A DNA stretch of 64,000 nucleotides from NCBI GenBank assembly GCA_963735115.1, contig CAVTJR010000003.1:372001-436000 (forward strand), given 5' to 3'. Positions 17,139 through 24,968 of this stretch are shown here, one piece after another. The notes beneath the pieces were generated by a model. It worked only from the letters and a program-made list of their open reading frames with translations. It did not search any database and was not told the origin of the DNA. The stretch's first letter is position 1. Each line of letters begins with the position of its first letter. Source of the stretch: JAKACA01 sp963735115 (lineage in GTDB: Bacteria > Actinomycetota > Acidimicrobiia > Acidimicrobiales > Bog-793). A program made the translations under genes and the position numbers.

Positions 17139-18587
17139 TCAGGCGTTGGCGGGGTTGTTCACCACGCTCGAGAAGAGAATCACGCCGGTCTTCGTGTCCC
17201 GGAGAAGAAAGACGTACGGGTGGTTGAAGGCGATCGTCGTCGACTGGCGGGCGAGAGTAGGAATGACCGAGACCCCCGTGGCGGCGGCGGCGTCGGTTCC
17301 CCACTGGTTCACGTCGAGGGTCGCCGCTTGCTGCACACCGCCGACGGCTTGGTTGACCGCACCGACAGCGCCCAGCATGGGTGAGAAGTCTGCGGAGTAG
17401 AACGTCTCGGCCATGCCCATGGCCGACAGTGGTGCCTCGAGGCTGTGGTTGACCGACAGCGCCAGCTTCGGCATCGCGAAGTTGACGACGTCGCTGCGCA
17501 ACGCGCCGGTGATGCTCGCGAGGCGTCCCGCAGTCAGCTCAGCCAAGAGTGAGGCGACCGAGCCTTGGGTCGGCTCGAGCAAGAGGGCGGCGTAGCGGCC
17601 ATTTGTGTACGGCAGCTGCACGGCGTCGTACGTGGACGTCTCTTCGACGGGGAGCACTGCGCCCGAGTCCACGATCATGGGCACGGAGACGCTGCCACCC
17701 GACGCGAGGTAGAAGGGCTCATTGTCGATGGCGGCCTCGGCGAGGAGGCCCTTTTGCCATGCGGCGTGAAAGTGTAGGGCGTTGGCGAGCACGACCTCGG
17801 TGAAGGTGCTCAGCTGGTGAGGGGCATACAGCTCCTTGATGCGCCCGGCCGTCTGCTGCGAGACCCAGGCGTTGATCGCCTGTTCGGCCGAGCTCGCATC
17901 GAAGTTGACCTGGTAGGTGTCATTGCCGAAGGTTTCGGCTTCCCGGCGGAGGAACCTCGGCTCGACGAAAAGGCCCTGGCGCAACCAGATGGAGTTCGCC
18001 AAGTGGAGCTCGCCCGCTGACTCACCGGCGAGGAGGCCCTGCACGAGGCCGTTCCAGGCTGCGGCCTGCCCGGCCGGCGACAAACCGGAGCTTTGCAGTG
18101 CGGCGGCGACTTCGTGCGCCGTCGCTCCGGCGGTACCCAATTCCAACATCGAAAGATCGACGTGGGCGCTCATCGGGGAGAGCAGCACGTTGCCGCCGGA
18201 GGAGCCGGCCAGCTCGAGCTGCGTGAGACGCAACGCAAAACTCTGCTCGGCGAGGGCGACCTCGGCCTGTGTGTCCCTCGTGCCGAGCATCTCGTTGAGC
18301 TTCACGTCGGCGACCAGCTGATAGGAGCCGACCGGTCCAGCAAGGCGCTGGATGGCACCGGAGTCGCTCGGCAGAACGGGACCCCTCCCGCCGCCCGCGG
18401 ACACGAGAGCGACGACGAGAACGGTGGCGAGCAGGACGGTCGTGCCACCGGAGAGGGCGGCAAGGCGCCGCCGCCGTCGGGCGGTGGCGCGCCGTTTCAC
18501 CTCCTCGGTGGAGGCCCAGGTGTGAGGCTGGGCTGGGCTCCTCAAGGGCAGAAGGGCGGATTCCAGCGGGTCGTTGTGCTCATCCAC
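17139..18587 (-). CDS. Membrane-anchored serpin
   Basis: A 482-residue protein. The first 65 residues hold an acidic N-terminus, a basic KRRATARRRRR cluster and one hydrophobic segment (TTVLLATVLVVALVSAG), giving an N-in, C-out topology. The rest is a serpin domain ending with the family signature FNHPYVFLLRDTKTGVILF. The hinge of the reactive centre loop is GTDAAAATG (about residues 430-438). Its small residues are those of an inhibitory serpin, and alignment by hinge position puts P1-P1' near Thr-Leu in VIPTLAR. The GTG start overlaps the end of the sigma-factor gene by 8 bp, so the two are coupled. That position is normally held by an anti-sigma factor. Protease target unknown. Confidence 0.9.
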   Translation of the reverse strand: MDEHNDPLESALLPLRSPAQPHTWASTEEVKRRATARRRRRLAALSGGTTVLLATVLVVALVSAGGGRGPVLPSDSGAIQRLAGPVGSYQLVADVKLNEMLGTRDTQAEVALAEQSFALRLTQLELAGSSGGNVLLSPMSAHVDLSMLELGTAGATAHEVAAALQSSGLSPAGQAAAWNGLVQGLLAGESAGELHLANSIWLRQGLFVEPRFLRREAETFGNDTYQVNFDASSAEQAINAWVSQQTAGRIKELYAPHQLSTFTEVVLANALHFHAAWQKGLLAEAAIDNEPFYLASGGSVSVPMIVDSGAVLPVEETSTYDAVQLPYTNGRYAALLLEPTQGSVASLLAELTAGRLASITGALRSDVVNFAMPKLALSVNHSLEAPLSAMGMAETFYSADFSPMLGAVGAVNQAVGGVQQAATLDVNQWGTDAAAATGVSVIPTLARQSTTIAFNHPYVFLLRDTKTGVILFSSVVNNPANA

Positions 18588-19080
18588 GACGGGTCATCTC
18601 CTCGGGATCCTCCACGGAGAGGCGTTGCGCCAGGTGAACCCGCCCGCGGGCCAGCCACGACTTGACCGTGCCGGTGGGGACGCTCAAGTCCTTGGCGATC
18701 TCATCGATGGACTGGCCAGCGAGGTAGTGCAGCACGATGGCTTCCCTCTCGTGGATGGACAGGGTCAGCAGGGCGGCCACGAGGTCCTGGTGCTCGGCGG
18801 GGTCGGCGGTCGCCTCTGCGCGGTCCGGAGGCGACGCACGCAGCAGCGTCCGCTTGACCCGGCGCCACTGGTTCTTCGCCAGGTTGAAAGCGACACGGCG
18901 GACAAATGCCTCCGGATCGTCGTAGGTGGCGATCCGATCCCACTTCGCCCAGGTCCGGGCGAACGCTTCCTGCACGAGGTCGACGGCGCCGTGCTCGTCA
19001 CCGGTGAGTGCGTAGAGCTGACCGGCGAGCCGCTCGCGGCTCTGCTCGTACAGTTCTCCAAACTCATCAGTTGTGGCCAC
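18580..19080 (-). CDS. ECF RNA polymerase sigma factor, SigE-like
   Basis: A 166-residue ECF sigma factor. Region 2 contains AVDLVQEAFARTWAKWDRI and AFVRRVAFNLAKNQWRR. Region 4 contains LLTLSIHEREAIVLHYLAG, EIAKDLSVPTGTVKSWLARGR with its helix-turn-helix. The open frame extends to 19146, but GTG 19080 follows a purine-rich AGGGAGAGG and gives the usual N-terminus. The downstream gene, overlapping by 8 bp, encodes a one-TM protein with an extracytoplasmic serpin domain rather than a recognisable anti-sigma factor. The regulon cannot be inferred from this sequence. Confidence 0.9.
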   Translation of the reverse strand: MATTDEFGELYEQSRERLAGQLYALTGDEHGAVDLVQEAFARTWAKWDRIATYDDPEAFVRRVAFNLAKNQWRRVKRTLLRASPPDRAEATADPAEHQDLVAALLTLSIHEREAIVLHYLAGQSIDEIAKDLSVPTGTVKSWLARGRVHLAQRLSVEDPEEMTRRG

Positions 19081-19223
19081 TGCGGCCTCTCCCTCGTCTA
19101 ACCCTCCACACCCCGGGAGCACCCAAAAGGTTGCACCCGCCCTCACTTTGGCGCCCAGAGACGCCGAATGGGTGCCAGGCCCGGCCGAGAGCGGCTCGAC
19201 GGCCGAAGCAGGTCGTTAATATG

Positions 19224-19235
19224 CTTGCTAGCAAG
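19224..19235. promoter_or_regulatory. Palindromic candidate MarR operator
   Basis: CTTGCTAGCAAG is a perfect 12-bp palindrome, followed directly by a further CAAG. It lies about 40 bp before the MarR start and next to the AT-rich TTAATATG that may be the promoter -10 region. Binding by the adjacent MarR protein to autoregulate the marR-MFS operon is the simplest reading. Confidence 0.55.
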
Positions 19236-19275
19236 CAAGTAGTTCCCCGGCATACGTACGCCACGAGGCACCGCC

Positions 19276-19761
19276 ATGACGACGACAAACGAGGGCGATC
19301 TGCAGGCAGAGGCGCCTGCCCGACTGCGCATGGCCGTCGCCCGCCTCTCGAAGCGCCTGAAGCCGACGGCGGCCGCCGGCGCCCTCACGACCACGGAAGT
19401 CGACGTTCTGCAGACCGTGGCGCGGGTTGGGCCTGTGAAGCTCTCGATGCTCGCCGACCAGGCGGGTCTCAACCCGACGATGCTCTCGCGGGTCGTCGCG
19501 AGGCTCGAGGAGCAAGGTCTGTTGCGGCGTCTCGGCGACGCCAGCGATGGAAGGGTCTGCCGCGTGGAGGTCACCGAGGCCGGAAGCGAGCTGCGCGACC
19601 GAGTGCGGAGCGAGCGGACCGACGTGCTCACGAACGAGCTCGATCGGCTGCCAGCAGCCGATCGCAACGCCGTCCTGGCGGCCCTGCCGGCCCTCGAGCA
19701 GCTGGCCGAGCGGCTGCTCGAGCGACCTGGGGTGAGCGCACAGGAGCCGAGCGGTCGGTGA
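19276..19761 (+). CDS. MarR-family transcriptional regulator
   Basis: A 161-residue winged-helix protein. The recognition region is VKLSMLADQAGLNPTMLSRV, with wing residues around GDASDGRVCRVEVTEAG, the usual DxR(x)G-type MarR wing. It starts at ATG 19276. A perfect palindrome sits upstream and an MFS exporter gene overlaps its stop (GTGA), the common arrangement in which the regulator represses an efflux pump and is released by the pump substrate or a phenolic ligand. The ligand is unknown. Confidence 0.9.
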   Translation: MTTTNEGDLQAEAPARLRMAVARLSKRLKPTAAAGALTTTEVDVLQTVARVGPVKLSMLADQAGLNPTMLSRVVARLEEQGLLRRLGDASDGRVCRVEVTEAGSELRDRVRSERTDVLTNELDRLPAADRNAVLAALPALEQLAERLLERPGVSAQEPSGR

Positions 19762-21056
19762 GCCGCCTCTTCGCCATCGGGCGGCGCACCTTCTCGGCCC
19801 TCAACGTCCCCAACTTCCGCCGCTATTACGCGGGTCAAGCCGTCTCCCTCGTCGGCACCTGGATGCAGTCGGTGGCGCAGTCGTGGCTTGTCTACGTCCT
19901 CACCCACTCCGCCACCGACCTCGGGCTGGCCGTGGCGCTGCAGACGCTCCCTGTGCTCGTCCTCGGGCCGTATGGCGGTGTCATCGCCGACCGCGTCGAC
20001 AAGCGCCGGCTCATGGTGGTGCTGCAGTCCGCCATGGGCGTACAAGCCCTCGTCCTCGGGCTCCTCACGGTGCTGGGGGTGGTGCGCTTCTGGGAGATCC
20101 TCGTGCTCGCCGTCATTCTCGGGCTGAACAACACCTTTGAGAACCCCGCTCGTCAGGCCTTTGTCCTCGAGATGGTCGGCCCGAACGAGGTTCGCAACGC
20201 CGTCAGCCTCAACTCCACCCTCTTCAACGCTGCCCGGGCGGTCGGCCCGGCCGTCGCCGGCATCCTCATCGCCACCGTCGGAGTGGGCATCTGCTTCCTC
20301 CTGAACGCCGCCAGCTTCATCGCCGTCGTGTTCTCGCTCGTGACGATGGACCGGTCGCTCCTGCAGCCGAGCCCGCCGGCCGGAAGGGCGAACGGACAGG
20401 TGAGGGAGGGCTTCCGGTACGTGGCGCACACGCCCCGCCTGCTCGTTCCCCTCGTCATGATGGCGATCGTGGGCACGCTCGCCTACGAGTTCCAGGTGGT
20501 GCTCCCCGTGGTGGCCAAAGGGACGTTCCACGGCGGTGCAGAGGCCTACGGGTTCATGACGGCGGCGATGGGGATCGGGGCCGTTCTCGGCGGGCTCGTC
20601 ACGGCCGCTCGCGGCAAGACGGGCCTTCGCCCGTTCACGATCGCGGCGGCGGCGCTCGGGCTCGCCTTGGCGGTGGCGGCCTTCTCTCCGGTGCTCGCCC
20701 TCGAGCTGGTGGCGCTCGCCCTCGTCGGCTACGCCAGCGTGTCCTTCCTGGCGACGGGCAACACGACGCTGCAGCTCGAGGCGGAACCGTCGATGCGCGG
20801 GCGCGTGATGTCGCTGTGGGCGGTGGCCTTCCTCGGCACCACGCCGATCGGTGGGCCACTGCTCGGGTGGATCATCGCCGAAACGAACGGGCGAGTCGGC
20901 CTCGCCGTCGGAGCGACCGCGTGTCTGCTGGCGGCCGCCATCGGGGTGCTGGCTGCTTGGAGGTCCGCGCCCCGGCGAGCAGCTCAGCGGACGCGAAAGG
21001 CCGTCTCGCCGACGGGGGCCTCCACCGTGCTCGTGACCGACGTCACCGAGGCGTGA
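19758..21056 (+). CDS. MFS transporter (EntS-like exporter)
   Basis: A 432-residue major facilitator with about 12 hydrophobic segments. The N-terminal NVPNFRRYYAGQAVSLVGTWMQSVAQSWLVY signature places it in the MFS_3/EntS group of exporters. A cytoplasmic-loop motif GGVIADRVDKRRLM matches the conserved GxxxDRxxxR of the superfamily. GTG 19758 overlaps the MarR stop. The frame is open far upstream, but that part is shadow of the MarR gene. It is likely a drug or small-molecule efflux pump under MarR control. The 3' end overlaps the convergent acylphosphatase gene by about 70 bp. Confidence 0.85.
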   Translation: MSRLFAIGRRTFSALNVPNFRRYYAGQAVSLVGTWMQSVAQSWLVYVLTHSATDLGLAVALQTLPVLVLGPYGGVIADRVDKRRLMVVLQSAMGVQALVLGLLTVLGVVRFWEILVLAVILGLNNTFENPARQAFVLEMVGPNEVRNAVSLNSTLFNAARAVGPAVAGILIATVGVGICFLLNAASFIAVVFSLVTMDRSLLQPSPPAGRANGQVREGFRYVAHTPRLLVPLVMMAIVGTLAYEFQVVLPVVAKGTFHGGAEAYGFMTAAMGIGAVLGGLVTAARGKTGLRPFTIAAAALGLALAVAAFSPVLALELVALALVGYASVSFLATGNTTLQLEAEPSMRGRVMSLWAVAFLGTTPIGGPLLGWIIAETNGRVGLAVGATACLLAAAIGVLAAWRSAPRRAAQRTRKAVSPTGASTVLVTDVTEA

Positions 21057-21262
21057 GGCGGCCCGAGGCGACACCAGGCGATCATCGCCTCGACGGCGGC
21101 CGCCGAGCCCTCGAAGACGGCCTCCACCGTGCCGTCGTCGCAGTTGCGCACCCAACCGCCCACCGAGCGGGCGACGGCCTCCTTGCGGCAGGACTCGCGA
21201 TACCACACACCCTGCACGCGGCCGCCGATGACGACCCGCTTGCGGACACCGGCGATCGTCAT
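20984..21262 (-). CDS. acyP: Acylphosphatase
   Basis: A 92-residue acylphosphatase of normal length. It carries GRVQGVWYRESCRKEA (phosphate-binding loop with catalytic Arg) and GGWVRNCDDGTVEAVFEG with the conserved Asn, both family signatures. It hydrolyses acyl phosphates such as acetyl or carbamoyl phosphate. The last 70 bp are antiparallel to the end of the MFS gene. It lies 7 bp downstream of no same-strand gene start but directly follows the thioredoxin reductase-like gene on the minus strand, so co-transcription is likely. Confidence 0.92.
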   Translation of the reverse strand: MTIAGVRKRVVIGGRVQGVWYRESCRKEAVARSVGGWVRNCDDGTVEAVFEGSAAAVEAMIAWCRLGPPHASVTSVTSTVEAPVGETAFRVR

Positions 21263-21269
21263 GCGGCCC

Positions 21270-22514
21270 TCAAATCATCGTCATGGCGGCACCGGTCGTT
21301 TCGACCTCGGGCATGCAGCCGGCGAAGGGCTCGAGGTAGCGGCGGATGGCGATGGCGGCGGCGGCGCCTTCTCCGGCAGCGGAGGCTGCCTGCTTGGTGC
21401 TGCCGGCGCGGCAGTCGCCGGCGGCGAACAGCCCGGGCACGCTCGTCTGCAAGCCGGCATCGGTGTCGACGAAGCCGCGGGCGTCGAGCGCCACGAGCTG
21501 GCGAACGAGCTCGGTGTTCGGCGAGAGGCCGATGAACACGAAGACGCCACCGGGGTGAAGCTCCTGCGTCGAACCGGTGCGGGTGTCACGCATGACGACC
21601 GTCTCGAGATGCCCTTCGCCGCGCAGCTCGACCGCCTCGATGTTGCATAAGACGTCGACCTCAGGGTGCTCGGCGATCTTCTCCACGACGATCTTCGACG
21701 CCGTCAGCTCGGCGTCCCGAGTGGCGATGGTGACGTGGCGGGCGAACTTCGTGAGGAAGAGGCCTTCTTCCCCGGCGGAATTGCCGCCGCCGATCACGAG
21801 GACGTCCTGTCCGCGGTAGAAAGCGCCGTCACAGGTGGCGCAGAAGTGAACGCCGGCGCCGATGAAGTCCTCCTCGCCGGGGATGCCGAGCCTGCGATAG
21901 GTCGAGCCGAGGGCGAGCAGGATGGCGTAGCTGCCGTAGGAGGCGCCGGTGGCGGTCGCCACGCACCGGTAGCTGCCGTCCTTCGAGAGCCCTGTTATCT
22001 CCGTGGCGGCGAGGATCTCGACGCCGAAGCGCTCCGCCTGCCTGCGTAGGCGCTCGGCGAACTCCTCCCCGCTCACCCCTTCGGGAAACCCGGGGAAGTT
22101 GTCGAGCCGCTCGGTGATGGCTGCCTGGCCGCCGACGCCGCCCCGCTCCACGACGAGTGTCTCGATGCCCTCGCGGGCGGCATAGAGGGCGGCCGTGAGC
22201 CCGGCAGGCCCGCTCCCGACCACGATGAGGTCGTAGAACGATCGAGAGGCGGTCGTGACGATGCCCAGCTTCTCGGCCAGCTCGGCGTTGGAGGGTTCGA
22301 CGAGCGTCGAGCTGTCCGGGAAGGTGATGACGGGTATGACCCGCTTGCCTCCGTTCACGTGCTCGACGTAGGCGAGGCCTTCGCCATCGACGTCCACGTC
22401 GACGAAGCGGTAGTGGACGCGCTGCTCCCCGAAGAACTGTTTCGCCCGTTTGCAGTCGCCGCACCACTGCGTGCCGTACACGGTGATGCCTGGGTCGTGG
22501 TCGTCGGCCGTCAC
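21270..22514 (-). CDS. Glutaredoxin/mycoredoxin-thioredoxin reductase fusion
   Basis: A 414-residue fusion. Residues 1-80 are a glutaredoxin-like domain with redox motif QWCGDCKRA and a VIPVITFPDSS cis-Pro region. Residues 95-405 are a thioredoxin reductase with FAD loop VVGSGPAGLTAALYA, the redox disulfide HFCATCDGAFYRG and NADPH loop VIGGGNSAGEEG, ending FAAGDCRAGSTKQAASAAGEG. It would pass electrons from NADPH through FAD and the CATC pair to its own N-terminal thiol domain. A mycothiol S-conjugate amidase gene nearby supports a mycothiol-based thiol system, so the first domain may be a mycoredoxin. The fusion is seen; the electron path is inferred. Confidence 0.88.
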   Translation of the reverse strand: MTADDHDPGITVYGTQWCGDCKRAKQFFGEQRVHYRFVDVDVDGEGLAYVEHVNGGKRVIPVITFPDSSTLVEPSNAELAEKLGIVTTASRSFYDLIVVGSGPAGLTAALYAAREGIETLVVERGGVGGQAAITERLDNFPGFPEGVSGEEFAERLRRQAERFGVEILAATEITGLSKDGSYRCVATATGASYGSYAILLALGSTYRRLGIPGEEDFIGAGVHFCATCDGAFYRGQDVLVIGGGNSAGEEGLFLTKFARHVTIATRDAELTASKIVVEKIAEHPEVDVLCNIEAVELRGEGHLETVVMRDTRTGSTQELHPGGVFVFIGLSPNTELVRQLVALDARGFVDTDAGLQTSVPGLFAAGDCRAGSTKQAASAAGEGAAAAIAIRRYLEPFAGCMPEVETTGAAMTMI

Positions 22515-22569
22515 TCCCGGATTGTTGCACCTTCGGCATGGCTTATCTGCGCCGCCTATCGTCGTGCCC

Positions 22570-23739
22570 GTGGCGTACCGCCCACCTCAGTTCCGGCCGA
22601 GCTACGAGGCTCGCCGACGTGCGGCCCGGCGCGCCGGGCACATCCGCCTCGGCGTCCTCGTGGCTGTGCTCGCTCTCCTGATCGGCATCATCGTGGCCCT
22701 GTCGAGCGGATCATCCCCGGCGGGGAGCAGACGGGCCGGGACCACGACCACGTCGAGCTCCATCCCGTCGGGCACCTCGGGCGGGAAGGGGGTGGCGGGG
22801 GTCACCACCCACCTGCTCTCGTGGCAGTTGAATTCGCCCCTCAGCCGAAGTGTCGTGCTACCAGCGGCCGGCGCCCAGTCGCTCATCGTGGCTGGCGGGC
22901 TCGAGCCTGCCGGGGCCTCCGACCTGGGCGTCTACGACGTGGAGGCCTCTTCCGGCACGGCCACGCAGGTGGGGAACCTGCTGGAGCCGCTGCATGATGC
23001 CGCCGGAGTCGTCCTCGGTGGAAAGGGCTACGTATTCGGTGGGGGGACGGCTACCCCGCTCACGACCGTGCAAGTCCTGCCGAGCCTCGGCGGGACGGCG
23101 GTGAGCACGACGCCGGCGACATCGGTGGGAGTGCTGCCACAGCCTCGGACCGGCGCCTCCGCCGTTGCCATCGGAGGCACGGCATACCTCATCGGCGGCA
23201 TGGCCGCCACGGCGGCCGACCCCGCCGTGCTCGCCACCTCGGACGGGATCCACTTCGCCACGGTGGCGAAGTTGCCGGTGCCGGTCCGCGACGCCGCCGT
23301 TGCGGTCCTCGACGGCCGCATCTATGTCTTCGGGGGCGACGCCGCCAACGGCGCCCACGCCGGGCATCCCGTTGACACGGTGCAGATGATCGACCCTTCG
23401 GCGCACAGCGCCACGGTTGTCGGGTCCCTGCCGGCGCCCGTGACGGGAGCGGCGGCCGCCACGCTCGCCGGCGTCATCTACGTGGCCGGTGGCGAAGCGG
23501 CGGCGAGCGCCGCCGCCACACCGACGGCCGTCAAGACCGTCTGGGCGTGGCTGGCGAGCAGCCGACGCGCCGTCGTGGCCGGGCATCTCGAGGCGGCCGC
23601 TGCCTACGCCGGCCTCACCGTGCTCGGCTCACAAGCCTGGCTCGTCGGTGGCGAGTCGGCTCCAGGCGCCCTTCTTCGCGACGTGCAGACCTTCGAGCCG
23701 AACCCGAGCGTCACCGTGGGCGCAACTGGGGCGAGCTGA
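22570..23739 (+). CDS. Membrane-anchored kelch-repeat beta-propeller protein
   Basis: About 389 residues from GTG 22570 (a GTG two codons earlier is also possible). A basic N-terminal stretch is followed by one transmembrane segment, GVLVAVLALLIGIIVAL, and a Gly/Thr/Ser linker. The rest has at least five kelch-type repeats with the GxxYxxGG pattern: GKGYVFGGG, GGTAYLIGGM, DGRIYVFGGD, AGVIYVAGGE and GSQAWLVGGE. It is predicted to lie outside the membrane as a beta-propeller. No catalytic residues are evident; a binding or scaffold role is typical. It is divergent from the fusion reductase gene with about 55 bp between the two starts. Confidence 0.78.
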   Translation: MAYRPPQFRPSYEARRRAARRAGHIRLGVLVAVLALLIGIIVALSSGSSPAGSRRAGTTTTSSSIPSGTSGGKGVAGVTTHLLSWQLNSPLSRSVVLPAAGAQSLIVAGGLEPAGASDLGVYDVEASSGTATQVGNLLEPLHDAAGVVLGGKGYVFGGGTATPLTTVQVLPSLGGTAVSTTPATSVGVLPQPRTGASAVAIGGTAYLIGGMAATAADPAVLATSDGIHFATVAKLPVPVRDAAVAVLDGRIYVFGGDAANGAHAGHPVDTVQMIDPSAHSATVVGSLPAPVTGAAAATLAGVIYVAGGEAAASAAATPTAVKTVWAWLASSRRAVVAGHLEAAAAYAGLTVLGSQAWLVGGESAPGALLRDVQTFEPNPSVTVGATGAS

Positions 23740-23768
23740 TTCGCAGCCGCCGCCACGACGGCCTGCGG

Positions 23769-24116
23769 CTACCAGCCGAGCTCCTCGAGGCGGGGGTCGC
23801 TGATGCCGAAATGGTGTGCCACTTCGTGCACGAGCGTCGTCCGCACCCGCTCGGCCACCTCTGCCTCCGTTGAGCAGGACGAGCAGATCGCCTTGCGGTA
23901 GAGCGTGATCTTGTCGGGCATAACGCCGCCGACGCCGTAGCCGCCTGACCGCTTCGTGAGGGGAATGCCTTCGTAGAGGCCGAACAGGCGGCGCCCTTTC
24001 GCCTCGTCCTCGACGAAGATCGCCACGTTGTCCATGCGGTCGGCCAGCTGCGCCGGGATGGAGGCGAGAGCGTCTTCGATCATCTCGCCGAAGCGGTCTT
24101 CGCTGACCTCGAACAC
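23769..24116 (-). CDS. Small zincin-like metallopeptidase-family protein
   Basis: A 115-residue protein with the zinc motif LVHEVAHHFGIS near its C-terminus (HExxH, residues about 95-99). It belongs to the minimal zincin family (metallopeptidase family, formerly DUF1025) common in actinobacteria. The GTG start lies 4 bp after the end of the DppA-like gene, so the two are probably one transcript. Structural members have a metzincin-like fold, but peptidase activity is largely unproven. A CSSC pair (AICSSCSTE) may add a second metal or disulfide site. Confidence 0.85.
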   Translation of the reverse strand: MFEVSEDRFGEMIEDALASIPAQLADRMDNVAIFVEDEAKGRRLFGLYEGIPLTKRSGGYGVGGVMPDKITLYRKAICSSCSTEAEVAERVRTTLVHEVAHHFGISDPRLEELGW

Positions 24117-24119
24117 CGC

Positions 24120-24950
24120 TCAGGCTTCGACGATCGACCGGGTGATGGCCACGGCGGCCACGAAACGCCGGAAGATCCCGAGCGGATCCTCCCCACAGAT
24201 CTCTACCGTGCGGGGCGCCGTCCGCTCGATGCCACCGATCGAGGTCGTCAACTCCGCCATGTCGGCCGTCAGCCAGTCGACCTCGAGGCGAGCGGGAAGG
24301 TCGATGGTCGGGAGAGGCACCTCGCCCCGGCTCGTGCGTTCGAGGGCGGCCCTGGCGCCGGCTCGGATGGCGCCACAGGCGTCCGCCGGATGCAAGCTGG
24401 AGGCGGAGAAACGCGTGATCGCCTCCTTCACGACGACCCCGACGGCGGCCGGCAGCACGACCGCCGTTTCGTGGATGGTGACCTGGTCTCCCGTCACGAG
24501 CGCCACAGGCACCGAGCGGGCGAGGGCGACGAGGGCGTTGATGCCGGCCTCGCCCACGACTGCACCGTTCAGGCGAGCCTCGGCGACCGCTCGCGGGTTG
24601 TAGGTGTGAGAGAGCACGCCGTGCGAACCCATCGAACCGTGATAGGAGACGAAGAAGGCGGCCGCGAAGGAGTCGTCGAGGCCTTGCATCATGTAGAGCG
24701 GCTTGTGTCGCCCGGAGAGATAGCGGACCCCGGCGCGCAGCTCGCCTGGTGGCAGGTTCGCCATGGCGCCGTGCGAGTCGTTCACGAGGACCTCGGTGGC
24801 ACCCCCGTCGATCGCCCCGTCGATGGCGGCGTTCACCTCGTCCAAGAGCAGGCGCCGGCCCACCTCGTAGTCGGCCCCGGGGGGACGGCATTGCGACCAG
24901 TCGACGATCCCGGCCGTGCCCTCCATGTCGCTCGAGAGGAAGACGCGCAT
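24120..24950 (-). CDS. M55-family D-aminopeptidase (DppA-like)
   Basis: A 276-residue protein with the M55 metal-binding N-terminus MRVFLSSDMEGTAGIV, then VNDSHGAMANL, GHKP-like RHKPLYMMQG and VSYHGSMGSHGVLSHT. All are conserved in the DppA zinc D-aminopeptidases, which form decameric rings. It would cleave D-Ala-containing peptides, possibly for cell-wall peptide recycling. It lies between a mycothiol amidase gene (18 bp upstream) and a small metallopeptidase gene (4 bp downstream) on the same strand, which suggests a three-gene operon. Substrate inferred from family only. Confidence 0.88.
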   Translation of the reverse strand: MRVFLSSDMEGTAGIVDWSQCRPPGADYEVGRRLLLDEVNAAIDGAIDGGATEVLVNDSHGAMANLPPGELRAGVRYLSGRHKPLYMMQGLDDSFAAAFFVSYHGSMGSHGVLSHTYNPRAVAEARLNGAVVGEAGINALVALARSVPVALVTGDQVTIHETAVVLPAAVGVVVKEAITRFSASSLHPADACGAIRAGARAALERTSRGEVPLPTIDLPARLEVDWLTADMAELTTSIGGIERTAPRTVEICGEDPLGIFRRFVAAVAITRSIVEA

Positions 24951-24968
24951 GGCAATCGCACCGGCCTC

